64,000 nt of DNA. Origin: Echria macrotheca. Taxonomy: Eukaryota; Ascomycota; Sordariomycetes; Sordariales; Schizotheciaceae. The DNA lies in assembly GCA_030411725.1 (NCBI GenBank), contig MU839827.1:2232001-2296000 (forward strand), given 5' to 3'. Every line of letters begins with the position of its first letter. The stretch's first letter is position 1. Shown in pieces: positions 12,038 to 23,242 of this stretch. The translations under genes were made by a program, and so were the position numbers. The notes beneath the pieces are model-generated. The model was not told where the DNA came from and made no database searches. It saw only the letters and a list, made by a program, of their open reading frames with translations.

Positions 12038-13290
12038 CTAATCACTCTCATCGTCACTACCATAAGCAACCAGCGGGCCTGACGAAGCAGCCGGCTTGGG
12101 TTTCGATGCCACCGACACCCTAGCAGCCTGAAGCGCCGCCAGAGTGCTGCTCGACAGAATCCCTTCTGGTTGGCCTCCTTCACTCCCTTGAGCCTGAGCC
12201 TCTTGCGTAGCATGTGCCGGCTCGCCAGCTTCCAACATCAACCGCTCCTCATACCCAATTTCGTGACCTTCCCGCCCTCTTGGGTTGACAGCGTTCGGAC
12301 CTCGGGCAAAGTGTACCTCATCCGGCGCCTCATACCCTTCGAGACCATAGCTGCTTTCCAATTTTCGCCGTTTCCGTGCTTCTGGGTCCTTGCCCTCAAT
12401 CTCCGCGACAAACTCAGCCGGTAGCGCTCGTCGAATCGCCTCGGCAGCCTGCTCTTCGATCCGCCTCGCCTCGCGTTTCTGGGCCATCGGATTCGGGTCT
12501 TCGGTTGCCCATCGTACATTCAAAATCTCGTCGTGGTCTAGACTCTGATGCGCCATAGCTTCCCTAGCAAACTGGGCCATACATTCCGTTTGATACTACG
12601 TCAGTTAGCCGGGGCCCCAAAAACTAGATCAAAGTTACATACCGTCACAAATGCCACGCCTCGTGTATTCAAAACCCGGATGCGCTCGATTTGCCCCCAT
12701 TCCGCAAAATGTCGAGCTACAATCTCCTCGATATCGTCGCTCACATGGATCCTTCCAACGTACACGGTCCGGTTCTGCCGCGTAAAAGACCCGACACCAC
12801 CCATATCATCGCGGTAATCCGAGAACTTGTCGCGCCCAAAGCAGTCAACCGAGGGGTTGAACCAATCGTGGATCGTCGGAAGCCGGTGGAGGCGCTCGCA
12901 GTCCTGGCCCTTGTGACAGAGCCCGCGCGCAAAGTGAAGGCAGAAGTAGCTGCCCGGAATGCTATCCGCCCGCGTATACCCCGAGTCCTGCGCGATGATG
13001 CACCGCCCCTGCGCCTTCGTCTGCGAGAGGTACTTGTCTTCGCGATCGCCACCGCTCCATTTGTTGTACCAGATGTTAAAGACGGTACCGGTCTGGGGTG
13101 GCGGTTCGGATTTGACGAGCGCCGGGTCGACTTGTGGTCGCGCTGGCCGCTTCTTTCGGCGGATAATCTTCTTGACCTTCTTTTCGGTTGGTGGTGCGAC
13201 TTCGGTGCTGGTCGTTGTGAGCGCAAGCTCGCGCGATTCTTCTGGAGCTGTGGCCTCGAGGACCTCGGGCAGAGTATCAACCTCTGCCAT
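12038..13290 (-). CDS. CWC2: Pre-mRNA splicing factor Cwc2
   Basis: Exons 12643-13290 and 12038-12595 (donor GTATGT, acceptor TAG) give 401 residues. A basic N-terminal stretch (KKIIRRKKRPARP) leads into the Torus domain (FNIWYNKWSGGDRED). A CCCH zinc finger follows with C117, C125, C131 and H135 (YFCLHFARGLCHKGQDC). An RRM begins near 173 (RTVYVGRIHV, RNP1-like GVAFVTY across the splice). The C-terminal half has EILNVRWATEDPNP, then a disordered tail. Cwc2 is part of the Prp19/NineTeen complex and contacts U6 snRNA near the catalytic core of the spliceosome. The splice join reads GVAFVT-YQTEC, matching the family, so the intron placement is reliable. It ends convergently with ureF, about 260 bp away. 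Confidence 0.93.
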
Positions 13291-13723
13291 GGCTGTGTGT
13301 AATGAACGATGTCTTTTTCGATTAATTGCAGCCCGTCTTTTGGGTGAGTAGATCGGGTTTACGAGCAGATCTGTTTGCGAGTGTTGGTTGTTGAGGTTCA
13401 GAAATGGAGATCCAGGAGTTGTTTGGATGGCGACTGGAGCTTAGAAAATCCCCGGACTTTTGGTTCTGGATCCACCCAGAATCTTGGCAACCAAAGGCGG
13501 TGAGTAATGCGCCAGCCGGCCCCGCTTTGCCCCTCTGAATTCTGCCCGTTAGGAACGTGGGGTGGCCCTGCCAGTGATTTTGGCCGACAATCCAGACCAT
13601 TTCAAGATTGTCGCGACATATCGACGACCTCAAGGAAATCTTATTTTCCTCTTGGTCTCTTCATTCTTTTTCTTGTTCGAACCACTTTAGGAGACTGCCG
13701 GGACAGCCCGTTAATCCGCCAAG
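13291..13723. promoter_or_regulatory. Divergent promoter region, CWC2 / DRG GTPase
   Basis: 433 bp between divergent start codons; it must hold both promoters. No coding sequence or repeat is seen. A T/C-rich tract (13640-13680) lies just upstream of the GTPase start, a common feature of fungal leaders. Confidence 0.4.
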
Positions 13724-15186
13724 ATGGTGAACATCACAGACAAGATCAAGGAGTGAGAGCCATGCTTCTTGGGGCTTGGGCACGACTGACAGCCATGTGT
13801 AGGATAGAGGCGGAGATGGCCAGGACCCAAAGTACGCCTTCAATTCATCTCCAGCTTATGAACAGTGATGACTAACTGCTTCATAGAGAACAAGGCCACT
13901 GGTATGTAACATACCTAAGCATCTCATCCGTCAACTTCGTTGTGCGCCATCATCTGTGGTCACACACACGGGTGATCGCCGAACAGGCATCCTTCACCAA
14001 TTCTCGACGAAGTCGGCATTTCAAGATTGCAAAGCTGACATGCACATCAGAATACCATCTCGGCCTATTGAAAGGGTAAGTGAGGCTCTGAATAACATGT
14101 GATTATACCAACCGTTATAGGAAACTCGCCCGACTACGAGCACAGTTGCTAGAACCAGGCCCGGGCTCAGGGGGTGGACCAGGTTCCGGTTTCGACGTCA
14201 GCAAGAGCGGTGATGCCCGAATAGCACTCGTCGGCTTTCCTTCCGTCGGCAAATCGACATTCCTATCCAAAGTCACCAAGACCAAGTCAGAAGTCGCCTC
14301 ATATGCCTTCACCACACTTACCGCCATTCCCGGAGTCCTCGAATATGGAGGAGCAGAAATCCAACTTCTCGATCTTCCCGGTATCATTGAGGGTGCTGCG
14401 GAAGGCAAGGGGAGAGGGCGACAGGTCATCTCGGCAGCCAAGACCAGTGATCTCATCCTTATGGTGTTGGATGCGACGAAGAAGGCGGAACAGAGAGCCC
14501 TGCTCGAGGCCGAATTAGAAGCCGTGGGCATTCGACTGAATAGGGAGCCTCCGTATGTTACTCCCCGAATACGGCCCCTCTGGTACTAATATCACCGTAG
14601 GAACATCTATCTCAAACCAAAAAAGGCCGGAGGCATGAAGATCACCTTTCAAGCACCCCCCAAAGGACTGGACGAGAAAATGATCATGAGCATCCTGCGC
14701 GACTACAAACTGCTCAACTGCGAGGTCCTCGTCCGCGATGAGAACTGCACAGTCGACGACCTAATCGACGTCATCATGAAGGACCACCGCAAGTACATCA
14801 AGTGTTTGTACGTCTACAACAAGATCGACAGCGTCTCGCTCGACTTCCTCGATAAGCTGGCGCGGGAGCCTCAGACGGTCGTCATGAGCTGCGAGCTCGA
14901 CCTCGGCATCCAGGACGTGGTGGAGCGGTGCTGGAAGGAGTTGAACCTGATCCGGATCTACACGAAGCGGAAGGGCGTCGATCCGGATTTTAGCGAGGCG
15001 CTGATTGTGCGGAGCAACAGTACTATTGAAGACGTGTGTGACCGCATTCATCGTACGCTCAAGGATACGTTTAAGTATGCCTTGGTCTGGGGTGCGAGCG
15101 CAAGACATGTGCCGCAGAGAGTAGGCTTGTCCCATCCGGTAGCCGACGAAGATGTAGTATACATAGTCAGCGGGTGGAAGGCCTAG
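13724..15186 (+). CDS. RBG1: Developmentally regulated GTP-binding protein (DRG1/Rbg1 family)
   Basis: Six exons: 13724-13752, 13803-13831, 13887-13901, 14051-14075, 14121-14552, 14601-15186; together 371 residues, matching the family length. The first four exons are only 29, 29, 15 and 25 nt. They are required because they encode the conserved N-terminus (VNITDKIKE, EIEAEMARTQKNKAT, EYHLGLLKGKLARL). The GTPase core has G1 GFPSVGKST near residue 71, switch TTLTAIPG, G3 LLDLPGIIEGA and G4 YNKID. The C-terminal TGS domain ends at DVVYIVSGWKA. DRG1-type GTPases bind a DFRP partner (Tma46 in yeast) and associate with translating ribosomes, helping stalled elongation. The start and every splice were chosen by frame and conserved sequence. 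Confidence 0.95.
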
Positions 15187-15650
15187 AGAGAAATGCAAAT
15201 GGTTACTTTCACCAACCTGCCGTGGAATTTTTTAGGATATCACGGTGCCCTCACTCGATTTTTGTCACACACACCACCAATGTCTGTCATCATAAAGCCG
15301 CTATCCCCTGGTCTTGTCCTGGTGCTGGTCGGTATCCCAAATTTACAAAACACGGTTCCTTTGAAAACGCCTCTTCCTCAGGATCAGGAAGGCAAGCTCC
15401 CACAGATCACACTTTCCATAAGACAATATAGTGGCGACCAGGTTACCATAAAGCTTCCCACGCCCATCCCCAAAATGACACTCAAAACTCCTCTATCAAA
15501 AACAGTGACCCAATCCTGCGCCAAACCGGCCATCCATCCCGTCCCAGCCGTCCAAATCCTTATTCCATGGAAGCCCGGAAGTACACCATCCATCCCATCA
15601 ATCAACAAAACAGTACTGTCTTTCCGTGATCATTCTCTCTCGCTCGTCGT
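15187..15650. other. Convergent 3' intergenic, DRG / Spo12-like
   Basis: About 460 bp between two converging stop codons. The plus-strand frame at 15193-15762 is open but has no domain and overlaps the Spo12-like 3' exon on the other strand, so I treat it as chance. 3' UTRs are the likely content. Confidence 0.4.
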
Positions 15651-16126
15651 CTATTGGGATCTGGGAGGCTGGCCGCCAAACATACCCCCATCCCCTCCCT
15701 CGGCGAGTTTCTTAGCCGACGCCTGGGCGAACAACGACTTTGGCTTGACCCTTTTTTTGTAACACTCTGTTAACATCCATCCTCCCTCCAAATCCAACAA
15801 CGGAAAATACACTTACTTCCCAATCTGCTTATTCCGGAAAGCACTCAACTTCGCAGTGCATGGACTCATGATGGTATCCGACGGCGAGACGTACGTCTTG
15901 GTCCTGTGTTTTGTAACTTCGTCAGTCTAACCATCCATGTATGGCCACCCAAAAAAAAAAAAAAAAAAACGTACTCTTCCCCCTCCATCTTGGACTGCAG
16001 AACCTGGCGGTGATACTCCATGCTCTTCACGTCCGGCTTGGTAGGGCCGCCGCCGGCAGCGTCGGCGATAGTAGAAGACATGGGGGCGTTGACGTCCTTG
16101 GCTGCTAGGGCGACGGGTGCCGACAT
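15651..16126 (-). CDS. Spo12-family mitotic exit protein
   Basis: Three exons: 15975-16126, 15817-15903, 15651-15750, giving 112 residues. The diagnostic Spo12 motif is TYVSPSDTIMSPCTAKLSAF followed by RNKQIGK in exon 2. Upstream lies MEYHRQVLQSKM and downstream KSLFAQASAKKLAEGGDG. In yeast, Spo12 and Bns1 act in the FEAR network that releases Cdc14 phosphatase from the nucleolus at anaphase, and the SP sites in the motif are CDK targets. Intron 1 starts GTACGTTTTT and intron 2 ends in an A-run, AAAAAAAG, so its acceptor is AAG rather than YAG. That acceptor was chosen because it alone gives the conserved VKPKSLFAQ continuation. Using the upstream CAG instead would give a short different tail. 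The family call is good; the last exon is less sure. Confidence 0.83.
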
Positions 16127-16651
16127 CTTTTCTATTGTGGCTTTTTCGTTGTTGTTGTGGTGGTTGTTGTACAGCGAATACGAAAGGTAGGTAGGTAGGT
16201 ATATAACACTGTCCGCAACGACAGAATGACGCAGTTTTTGGGGGAGACAAGCCGTGTGCGAGTCGCAGTGATGGAATGGCGGGATCAGCAGGTTGAGAAA
16301 GGCGCCAGAGAAAAAAGCAAGTTCGTTCGCGGGAAAGACCTCGCAATGTGCTTCTTCAAAGATTGATGTTTCCGAAGAAATCTTGGAGGGGTGGGTGTGG
16401 GTGGTAGGCAGTCAAATCAAAAGCATGACTCCTGGCTGAAAAAATTGTTTTGAGACTTCCCGTTTGGGAATGGGTGGCCGACACCCCGGCAACGCATTCC
16501 TCACCACCGACGACGACCCACATGCTCCCCATTCACCTGTGTCCTGCATGACCTGATGGAACGTCACCAAATGCAAAATGACATGAAAATGCGCCATGAC
16601 ATCCATCTACATAACCATAAAAATTTCAGTTCAAATTGTAACAACAATTCT
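16127..16651. other. Intergenic upstream of Spo12-like gene
   Basis: 525 bp between the Spo12-like start and the acyl-CoA dehydrogenase stop. A GGTA tetranucleotide run (about 16184-16200) lies close to the Spo12-like start. No gene is recognisable. Confidence 0.4.
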
Positions 16652-18156
16652 CTAGAGATTGGACCTCCGGATGTTGGACCCGATCTCAGCCTTCTTGACC
16701 CGGTACTTCTGCATCAACTCCTCAGCCTTCGTCTTTTGGCCATTGATCTTGGCCGCGACAGCCTGTCCTCTACGATTCTCATTCCGCCCCATCTGCTGCA
16801 GATGGACCTCATCCGGGCCATCTGCCAGCCGCAGTGTCCGGATTTGAGCCCACATGTTGGCCAGCGGCGTGTCCTGGCTCACTCCAGCCCCTCCAAATGA
16901 CTGAACTGCACGGTCAATCACGGTCAGCGCCATCTGCGGCACCAGAACCTTGGCCTGGGCAATCTCAGTCAGCGCTGCCTTCGGTCCCTGCTCGTCCATC
17001 TTGATGGCGGCATTCAACACCACCAGGCGCGCTGCATCAATCTCGATGCGTGACTTGGCAACCCATTCCAGGATAACGCCGTGCTCCCGGAGCTGCTTGC
17101 CGAATGGCGTCTTCTTGGGGTCGTTGATCCGCATCAACATCCATTCCAGAGCCCTCTCAGCAGCACCAATTGTCCGCATCGCGTGGTGGATGCGGCCCGG
17201 ACCGAGTCTCCCTTGGATGATTTCGAAGCCGCGGCCCTCGCCAAGCACGAGGTTGGAGGCCGGCACACGCACATTGTGAAAGGTGATGTGTCCGTGGCCA
17301 TGGGGGGCATCGTCATAGCCGTAGACCGAAAGCATTCGGTGGATGGTAATGCCCTTGGTACCGGCCGGGACCAGGATGACGGATTGCTGCTTGTAAGGGT
17401 CCTTGTTTTGCGGATCACTCTTGCCCATGACGATGTAAATCTTGCAACGGGGGTCACCGGCACCACTCGACCACCATTTCTGGACACCGTTGTAAGCAAA
17501 CATCAAGCATGTTGCGGGACTGCCTCTTACCTGTCCATTGAGGACGTAGTGGTCTCCGCTCTTCTCGATCTTCATCTCGATATTCTTGGCATCCGAGGAC
17601 GCCACCTGGGGCTCAGTCATGAGGAAAGCCGAGCGGATCTCGCCGTCCATGAGCGGCTTGAGCCATTGGGCCTTCTGCGCCTCGTTTCCGTACTTGGCCA
17701 ACACCTCCATGTTGCCCGTATCCGGAGCAGCACAGTTGACAGCCTCCGAGGCGACCCGCGACTTGCCCAGCCATTCCGCCATCAGGCCGTACTCGAGGTT
17801 GGTGAAGCCCGGCGACTCCTTGTAGTGACCCTTTGGGAGGAACATGTTCCAGAGCCCCAGGGCCCGGGCTTTTTGCTTGAGATCGTCGATTATCTGCGGG
17901 TGGTTCTCCCACCGCGCGTCCCCGGTTCCGATCTGGGCGTCGAAGACGGCATCGGCACTTTCGGTATCCAGTTAGACGACGACACAGTATATCGAATGGT
18001 TTGCTCACGGAATGCACTCCTCTTCGACGAATTTGGCGACGACATTCAGTGTCTTCTTCGCTTTCTCGCTGACGCGATCGCGGACCTGCTAGACTCAGCG
18101 CTGAACACCTGATGGTTGCTGGGATGACTGACCGCAATTGGGATCTGAGCCGACAT
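16652..18156 (-). CDS. Acyl-CoA dehydrogenase (ACAD10/11-like)
   Basis: Four exons: 18133-18156, 18009-18085, 17531-17957, 16652-17479, giving 451 residues. Family features include GHYKESPGFTNLEYGLMAE, the FAD/substrate loop SAFLMTEPQVASSDAKNI, KWWSSGAGDPRCKIYIVMGK, and the C-terminal alpha domain with QSFGGAGVSQDTPLA and TLRLADGPDEVHL. It probably catalyses FAD-dependent alpha,beta-dehydrogenation of a long or branched acyl-CoA in a mitochondrial or peroxisomal beta-oxidation route; the substrate cannot be read from sequence. The final residues (RRSNL) could act as a weak PTS1-like end but are not a canonical SKL. Intron 3 (17480-17530) is 51 nt, a multiple of three, with no in-frame stop, so the frame reads straight through it. 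The tiny first exon and its GTCAGT donor are the least certain part; the second intron ends AAAG. Confidence 0.88.
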
Positions 18157-20524
18157 GTTTGAACGAATAAACAAGCTGTTCAGGAGACAAGAACACAAGA
18201 TATCACGGTAGATGTCAGCCAGGTGAATTGAAGACCAACAACAGACAGAACCCGAACCGCTTCATGGACATGGTCCGGAGGTTTAGATTAGTCGGGAATC
18301 CGACGTCTTTTAGGTGTAGCGGAGCCGAGGTACGAGCCAGCTTACCCCGAGTTTTCAGTGGGGTGACGCTAGGGAGGTGCGGGGACCGACCCCGTCGTAA
18401 ACCCGGGGGTGACACTGTGGCTTGACATCTCAGCGTCTCAGAGTGGCTTGACGCCTGCTCTCGGCTTGACTTTCGACTGTCAACAGCGCGATGACACGCT
18501 GCCGCCAGTGGCAGGCAACTGGTGGGCCGATTCCGATGCAATTCCCGGGAGCTTCTCCGTTCGAGCCCGGGTATCGTTGCCGATGGTTCGGGTGAAACAC
18601 GGCAAGCTGCGGCATAACTACTCGACTCGGCCGGAATCCAGCAAACCAGCTGATTCTTTGGGACGAGATCTGGATGCCAAGATCTGGTACGGCCAACCCA
18701 AGTATGCAACATCATCAGCCTACAAGATCCAGATTTTGCGAATAGTGTACATTCTGGTGTGATCGGGATTGGTTCTGTGCCTCCGCTGAGTGAAGCACGC
18801 CGAGCTTCCTTACCTGTCGGCCTCCTTAATGTCCCGTCAGTAGAATTATTGCGAACCACGTGCCAACCGCTTTTCAAAGAGAAAGACGTCTGTTTCTTCC
18901 CGAGTATACCCCTGCCGAGGCTGTATCCAGCTCTCGAACTCCCAGATTTCAATGACTACTTATATAGTGACCTCTCTAGAGTCCAGACACAATCCCCCAG
19001 TGGAAGCAGGGCTGTCATCAGGTAGTCTCCCAGTAATAAACGCTTCATTCTTTCCCGCCGACCGACGTGGTGAAGCAAAAGAGAATTCCGCACTCGAAGC
19101 CAAATCCTCGCTGGCACAGCCTGCTCCGAGAGGCTGCTTTGGCGGAGAGTTCCAGCTACCCAGAAAGCACTCGTTTGCTGTCCGCATGACTGCGAAAAAA
19201 AGCCATTTGCATTTGCCGCTATCGGCCTCATCCGCTATTAGCAATGAGAAAACAGCCAGTGTCGCGCAGCAGCCGGACTGTTGCTTCCGGCCAATGATGT
19301 AGGCATCAAGAACCAAATCACGATGCCTATCCTCCATCGTCATTGGAGACGTCAGCGCTCTGAATACACTCGACCGGCAAACGGCAGGCAGACGGCGAAA
19401 GCGGGGCAGTTTGCCATCGTGTCGCAGATCACCCAGACCCCTCCGTGCCCTCGTCAGGGTCAGGTCGACGAGCAGGTGGGTGGTGGGTAAGAAATTCTGC
19501 ATGCGCGGCTGCAACGTCGCCCCCTCGAAGATTTGCATCGTTTACCAGGCGAGGCAGGCCTCGATCGCCTCAATGTTCGTGCCTATTTGCATTGCGTGGA
19601 CATCCAGTTGGCCAGGCGGGTCAGAGTCGCAATGCGCCTAGCCGGGACGGGAAGTTGTAAAACAAATTCTGTCCTGAGTCCAGGTTGACTCAAGACGATT
19701 CAGCGACCCCTCGCTGTGGTACCACACACGCCAAAGAGTAAAATGCCTCGCAGCAGCTGTCTGTGTTTAGAATAGTGCTGGAGATAGGGGACGCCTCCCA
19801 CGTAGCGCCGCAGCGGTCGTCCTAATGTTGGCGGGCATGCGATTTGCTGGCTCGAGAAAGCAGATCAGCTGGTGTGAAGTCACCGATGCCCAAATCGCTA
19901 TAGCAGCCCGCTGATAAGTCGATCGCGCTTGGGCCTTGTTGGCTGCAGACTGCCCTGTCTGCCCACCAGAGATGCAGCCCATTCCCCCGGGCCGCTGTTT
20001 TGCTGGGTGTTCGAGGGCAGCGACCAGGGTCCAGGCCCCTCTTTAACCTTCGTTTCCCTCTCGTCAAGAAACTTGACAGACCACTCCTGCAGACCCTCTG
20101 CTTCGCTGCTTCGAGAATCGCGGCCACGCAGAGTATAGCCGCGCCCGGAGTGGTTTCTGCCACTTTCTCTGCACGCCACTTCGCCGGCTGACGGCCGACC
20201 GGCTCTCGTGGTCCAAATTCAACGCTGCCTGGCCTTGTCGGCGCCCCGCCTTGGGGCCACACAAAGTGACAAACACCCCGCCAAGCCAAGGCTCCTCGAT
20301 CGACTGGGCTGCCGATAACAACCATTGCGGCTCCAGTTCCCTTCGTCTTGAGTGGTACTCAGTCTTAGGCTTTCAGATTCCTCGACACTAGTGGTCTCCT
20401 CCTGACGAGTCGCCTCGACCCGCCCGAATCTCGTTACCAGACAATGCAGAAGACCAGTTGCAACAGATCACATTCCGAGTAGCAAGCTGTGCCAGGCCTC
20501 TCCGCCCCGTACGAGTGTGCCGCA
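18157..20524. other. Gene-free 2.4-kb divergent intergenic region
   Basis: Lies between the acyl-CoA dehydrogenase and deubiquitinase starts. Several open frames exist (for example 18215-18952 minus and 18960-19538 minus), but none contains a recognisable motif, and they overlap one another in different frames. I see no tRNA, tandem repeat or transposon motif. It presumably carries both promoters and 5' leaders; an unrecognised small or non-coding gene cannot be excluded. Confidence 0.4.
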
Positions 20525-23242
20525 ATGGAGAAACTCAAGAACAACTCCCTTGGCTTGAAGAAGTTCCGGAGCGTGCGCGAAAAGAGTGGCAGCCATGGTC
20601 GCAGCAAGTCTTCCGAACCTGGCGGGAAGGTCCGTTGGTTTTTCAATACCGTGGTTTCTACAATTTGGTACACCCAGGCACGCTGCTGACAAACGCTTAG
20701 ATCCGTCCGATGAATCTCGACATCATATCTATCTTCAGACCAGAGTCCGTAAAGCAAGCGCAGCGAGAAAGGGAGGAGATCGAAAAAGAAGCCGCAAAGG
20801 TGGGTTGCAGAGAGAAACCTCGGGTCAAGTACTGACTTTGCGGGCAGGTTCAGGAGATTACCAAGCGGTTAGAGGAGCTGAAGTACAATGGTCTCACTGG
20901 AGAGCTCGTACGATATGCGCTAAACTCCAAATACGCCGGGGGTGATGTCGACCGGGCCGTGGAGCTCCTCAAACTCCAGCAAAAGGCGTTCGCCGGCATC
21001 ATCGAGCCTTACAACCCCAACGTCCAAATGCTGGGGGCCGAAAACCGGGGGAATGTGACCTGTTATCTAGATGCCCTCCTCTTCGCCATGTTTGCCAATC
21101 TGACGGCATTCGAATGCATGTTGAAGAATGATTCAACAGACGAGCCGAAAAGGAAACTAGCGGCCTTGATCAGACTATGGGTCAACATGTTGAGGAGCGG
21201 GAAGCTGATTCACACTGACATGGTACGTTTGGTCAGAACTGCCATACCCTTTCCGACGCTGACTGCTGTTAGACCCAGCATATCCAAGAGTCACTTGCCG
21301 CATGCGGATGGAAAGATGCCGAGCGCCTGGAGCAGCAGGATACATCCGAGGCCTTCGCCTTCATAACCGAAACTCTTCAACTTCCCCTCTTAACCCTACA
21401 AGTTGATCTCTTCCACCAGGGAAAACGAGATGAGGACGACCATAAGGTCGTACACGAGAGACTCCTGAACCTCGCTGTCCCCCCGGATCCTGAAGGGAAG
21501 GGTCTGAAGCTCGAAGACTGCCTGGAAGAATATTTCAACAACAAGGTGGATGTCCTGCGTGACAGTTTTGACGATAAGAAGGTCAGTGACCGGCCGGGCG
21601 TCGCTTCTCGAAGGGCAACAATCCGTATAGTCCCGGAAAACGAGATATTATCGGGATCAGGGGTACACATCGAAGACGGACCGCTATCGCGTACACTATC
21701 CATCACTGAACAGATGGTCCAGTCACCCGTCGAGACACCGGGATCAAGTTCCTTCAGGTCATTCGAACCACCCGTCGAGACACCGGGTTCGAGTTCCTTC
21801 AGGTCATTCGAACCCCCGTCGGTTTCTCGAAACAGATCCGCAAGCATCATCCAGCGGATTGTCGTGGACGAAGATGGCGGGACTGGCGATGCTGCCGACC
21901 AAAGTTTCCTTAGAAGAGCAAGGCGTACGGGATCCACGGTTGTAAAGGCCGTCACTATACCCGCCTGGCAATTTTTCAGGCTTATACGTAAACGTCCGCC
22001 TTCCCCGCCTCTTGACAAATAACTAACTTTGATGAAGCATGGCATACATCCTCAAACAGCGAGCCAAGCAATGACGCTGAAGTAGCGCGGCACTTCAACC
22101 AGCGTCCGGTTCTCGGAATCTGCCTGAAGCGATATACCATGACGGAACAAGGAGTACCAATACGGCAGAATACGCTTATTGACATCCCGATCAGCATGCG
22201 ACTCCCTCACTTCATGATGGTCGACGACGCTAAGGAAGAACCAGACTCCAACGGGCTAAGCCAGGAGTACAAACTAGACCTGCAATCGGTCATCTGCCAC
22301 CGCGGCGACTCTCTACACAGTGGTCACTACATCGCGTTTTCGCGGGTCGCGCCGAAGCTCCTGACGGATAATCGCAGGCATGACGTCGACCCTCCGCCGG
22401 ATTACGAGGAGGTCCAATGGGTACGATTCGACGACTTGTCGGTCGATAACCGAGTAACATACGTGGACGACATCAAGAAGTCACTGAGCGAAGAGATGCC
22501 GTATCTCCTTTTCTACCAAATCGTCCCCATGGTAGATGTAACAACCACATCCACCGACGGATCCGTCGCGGAGCCCCCAACCTACGACGAATCCACAACC
22601 AACGTGGCTGGGCGGCCAAGCCCCGGCGACACGGCAAACGAGGGATTGTCGAGGTCAACTAGCGGTTACTTCGATTCTTCCACGACTCTGGTGCATAGCG
22701 GGCCCAGCATTCGCTTCAGTTCCGAGATTGAGCGGCCAGCACGGATCAGTTTTGAGGACGACCCTCATCCAGGGCAACACAAGACGGATAGCTCGCGACG
22801 GGCCAGCACCGTGGCCTCGGAGCCTTCCGCCATCACCCCGGCCATCACTCCCGACGCGCCATCCCCGGCCGTAACGCCCCAGGATGAAACTACAGGTACG
22901 CGGCTATCCCGAGCTGCGGCGAAATTCACCAAGACGGGTGGCAAGTCACGTCCCAACAGCCAAGCCAGCGAGGGCAGGATAAGTCTGACGATGTCGAGAC
23001 TTGGGTTCTCCCGGCCTAGTAAGGAGCTCCTTAACGGCGCTGGGGCCGAGGCGCTCGACGAGATCGCCATCGAGGAGGAAGAAGCCGGCGATGGTAAAGA
23101 GGCTCACCACCACCATCATCACCTCCACCACCACAAAAAGGAGAGGACCAAGTCGAAGAGTCGGGAGGACAAGAAGGAGAAGGCGAAGCAGGCGAAAGAA
23201 GCGGGCGACAACGTTCCTGATCGGGAATGCTTGGTGATGTGA
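20525..23242 (+). CDS. USP-family deubiquitinase with C-terminal CaaX box
   Basis: Five exons: 20525-20629, 20701-20799, 20848-21222, 21273-21987, 22038-23242, giving 832 residues. A coiled segment (QAQREREEIEKEAAK) and a UBA-like stretch (RYALNSKYAGGDVDRAVELL) precede the catalytic domain. The Cys box is GNVTCYLDALLFAMF (C140), close to the CYLD type. QQDTSEAFAFITETLQLPLL and the His box GDSLHSGHYIAF (H528) follow. A basic region and poly-His run lead to the end ECLVM, a CaaX prenylation motif. The protein probably cleaves ubiquitin from substrates at a membrane. Intron 1 has an unusual GTCCGT donor and its exact 5' end is uncertain. Intron 4 ends GAAG but joins QFFRLI to PWHTSS as expected. 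An in-frame ATG at 20489 would add 12 residues. A 45-nt tandem duplication lies at 21724-21813. Confidence 0.88.
21724..21813 (+). repeat. 45-nt in-frame tandem duplication inside the deubiquitinase
   Basis: Two adjacent 45-nt units (21724-21768 and 21769-21813) differ at two bases by eye and each encode PVETPGSSSFRSFEP. They lie in the poorly conserved linker between the catalytic halves, so length variation here should be tolerated. Confidence 0.9.

Noticed and set aside
15193..15762. 189-codon plus frame after the DRG GTPase
   Set aside because: It overlaps the Spo12-like last exon on the other strand and has no conserved motif.
17081..18112. 343-codon plus frame opposite acyl-CoA dehydrogenase
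   Set aside because: Antisense shadow; the minus strand carries the conserved protein.
18215..18952. 245-codon minus frame in the acyl-CoA dehydrogenase/deubiquitinase gap
   Set aside because: No signal peptide, domain or low-complexity pattern, and overlapping frames on both strands; treated as chance, though a lineage-specific gene cannot be excluded.
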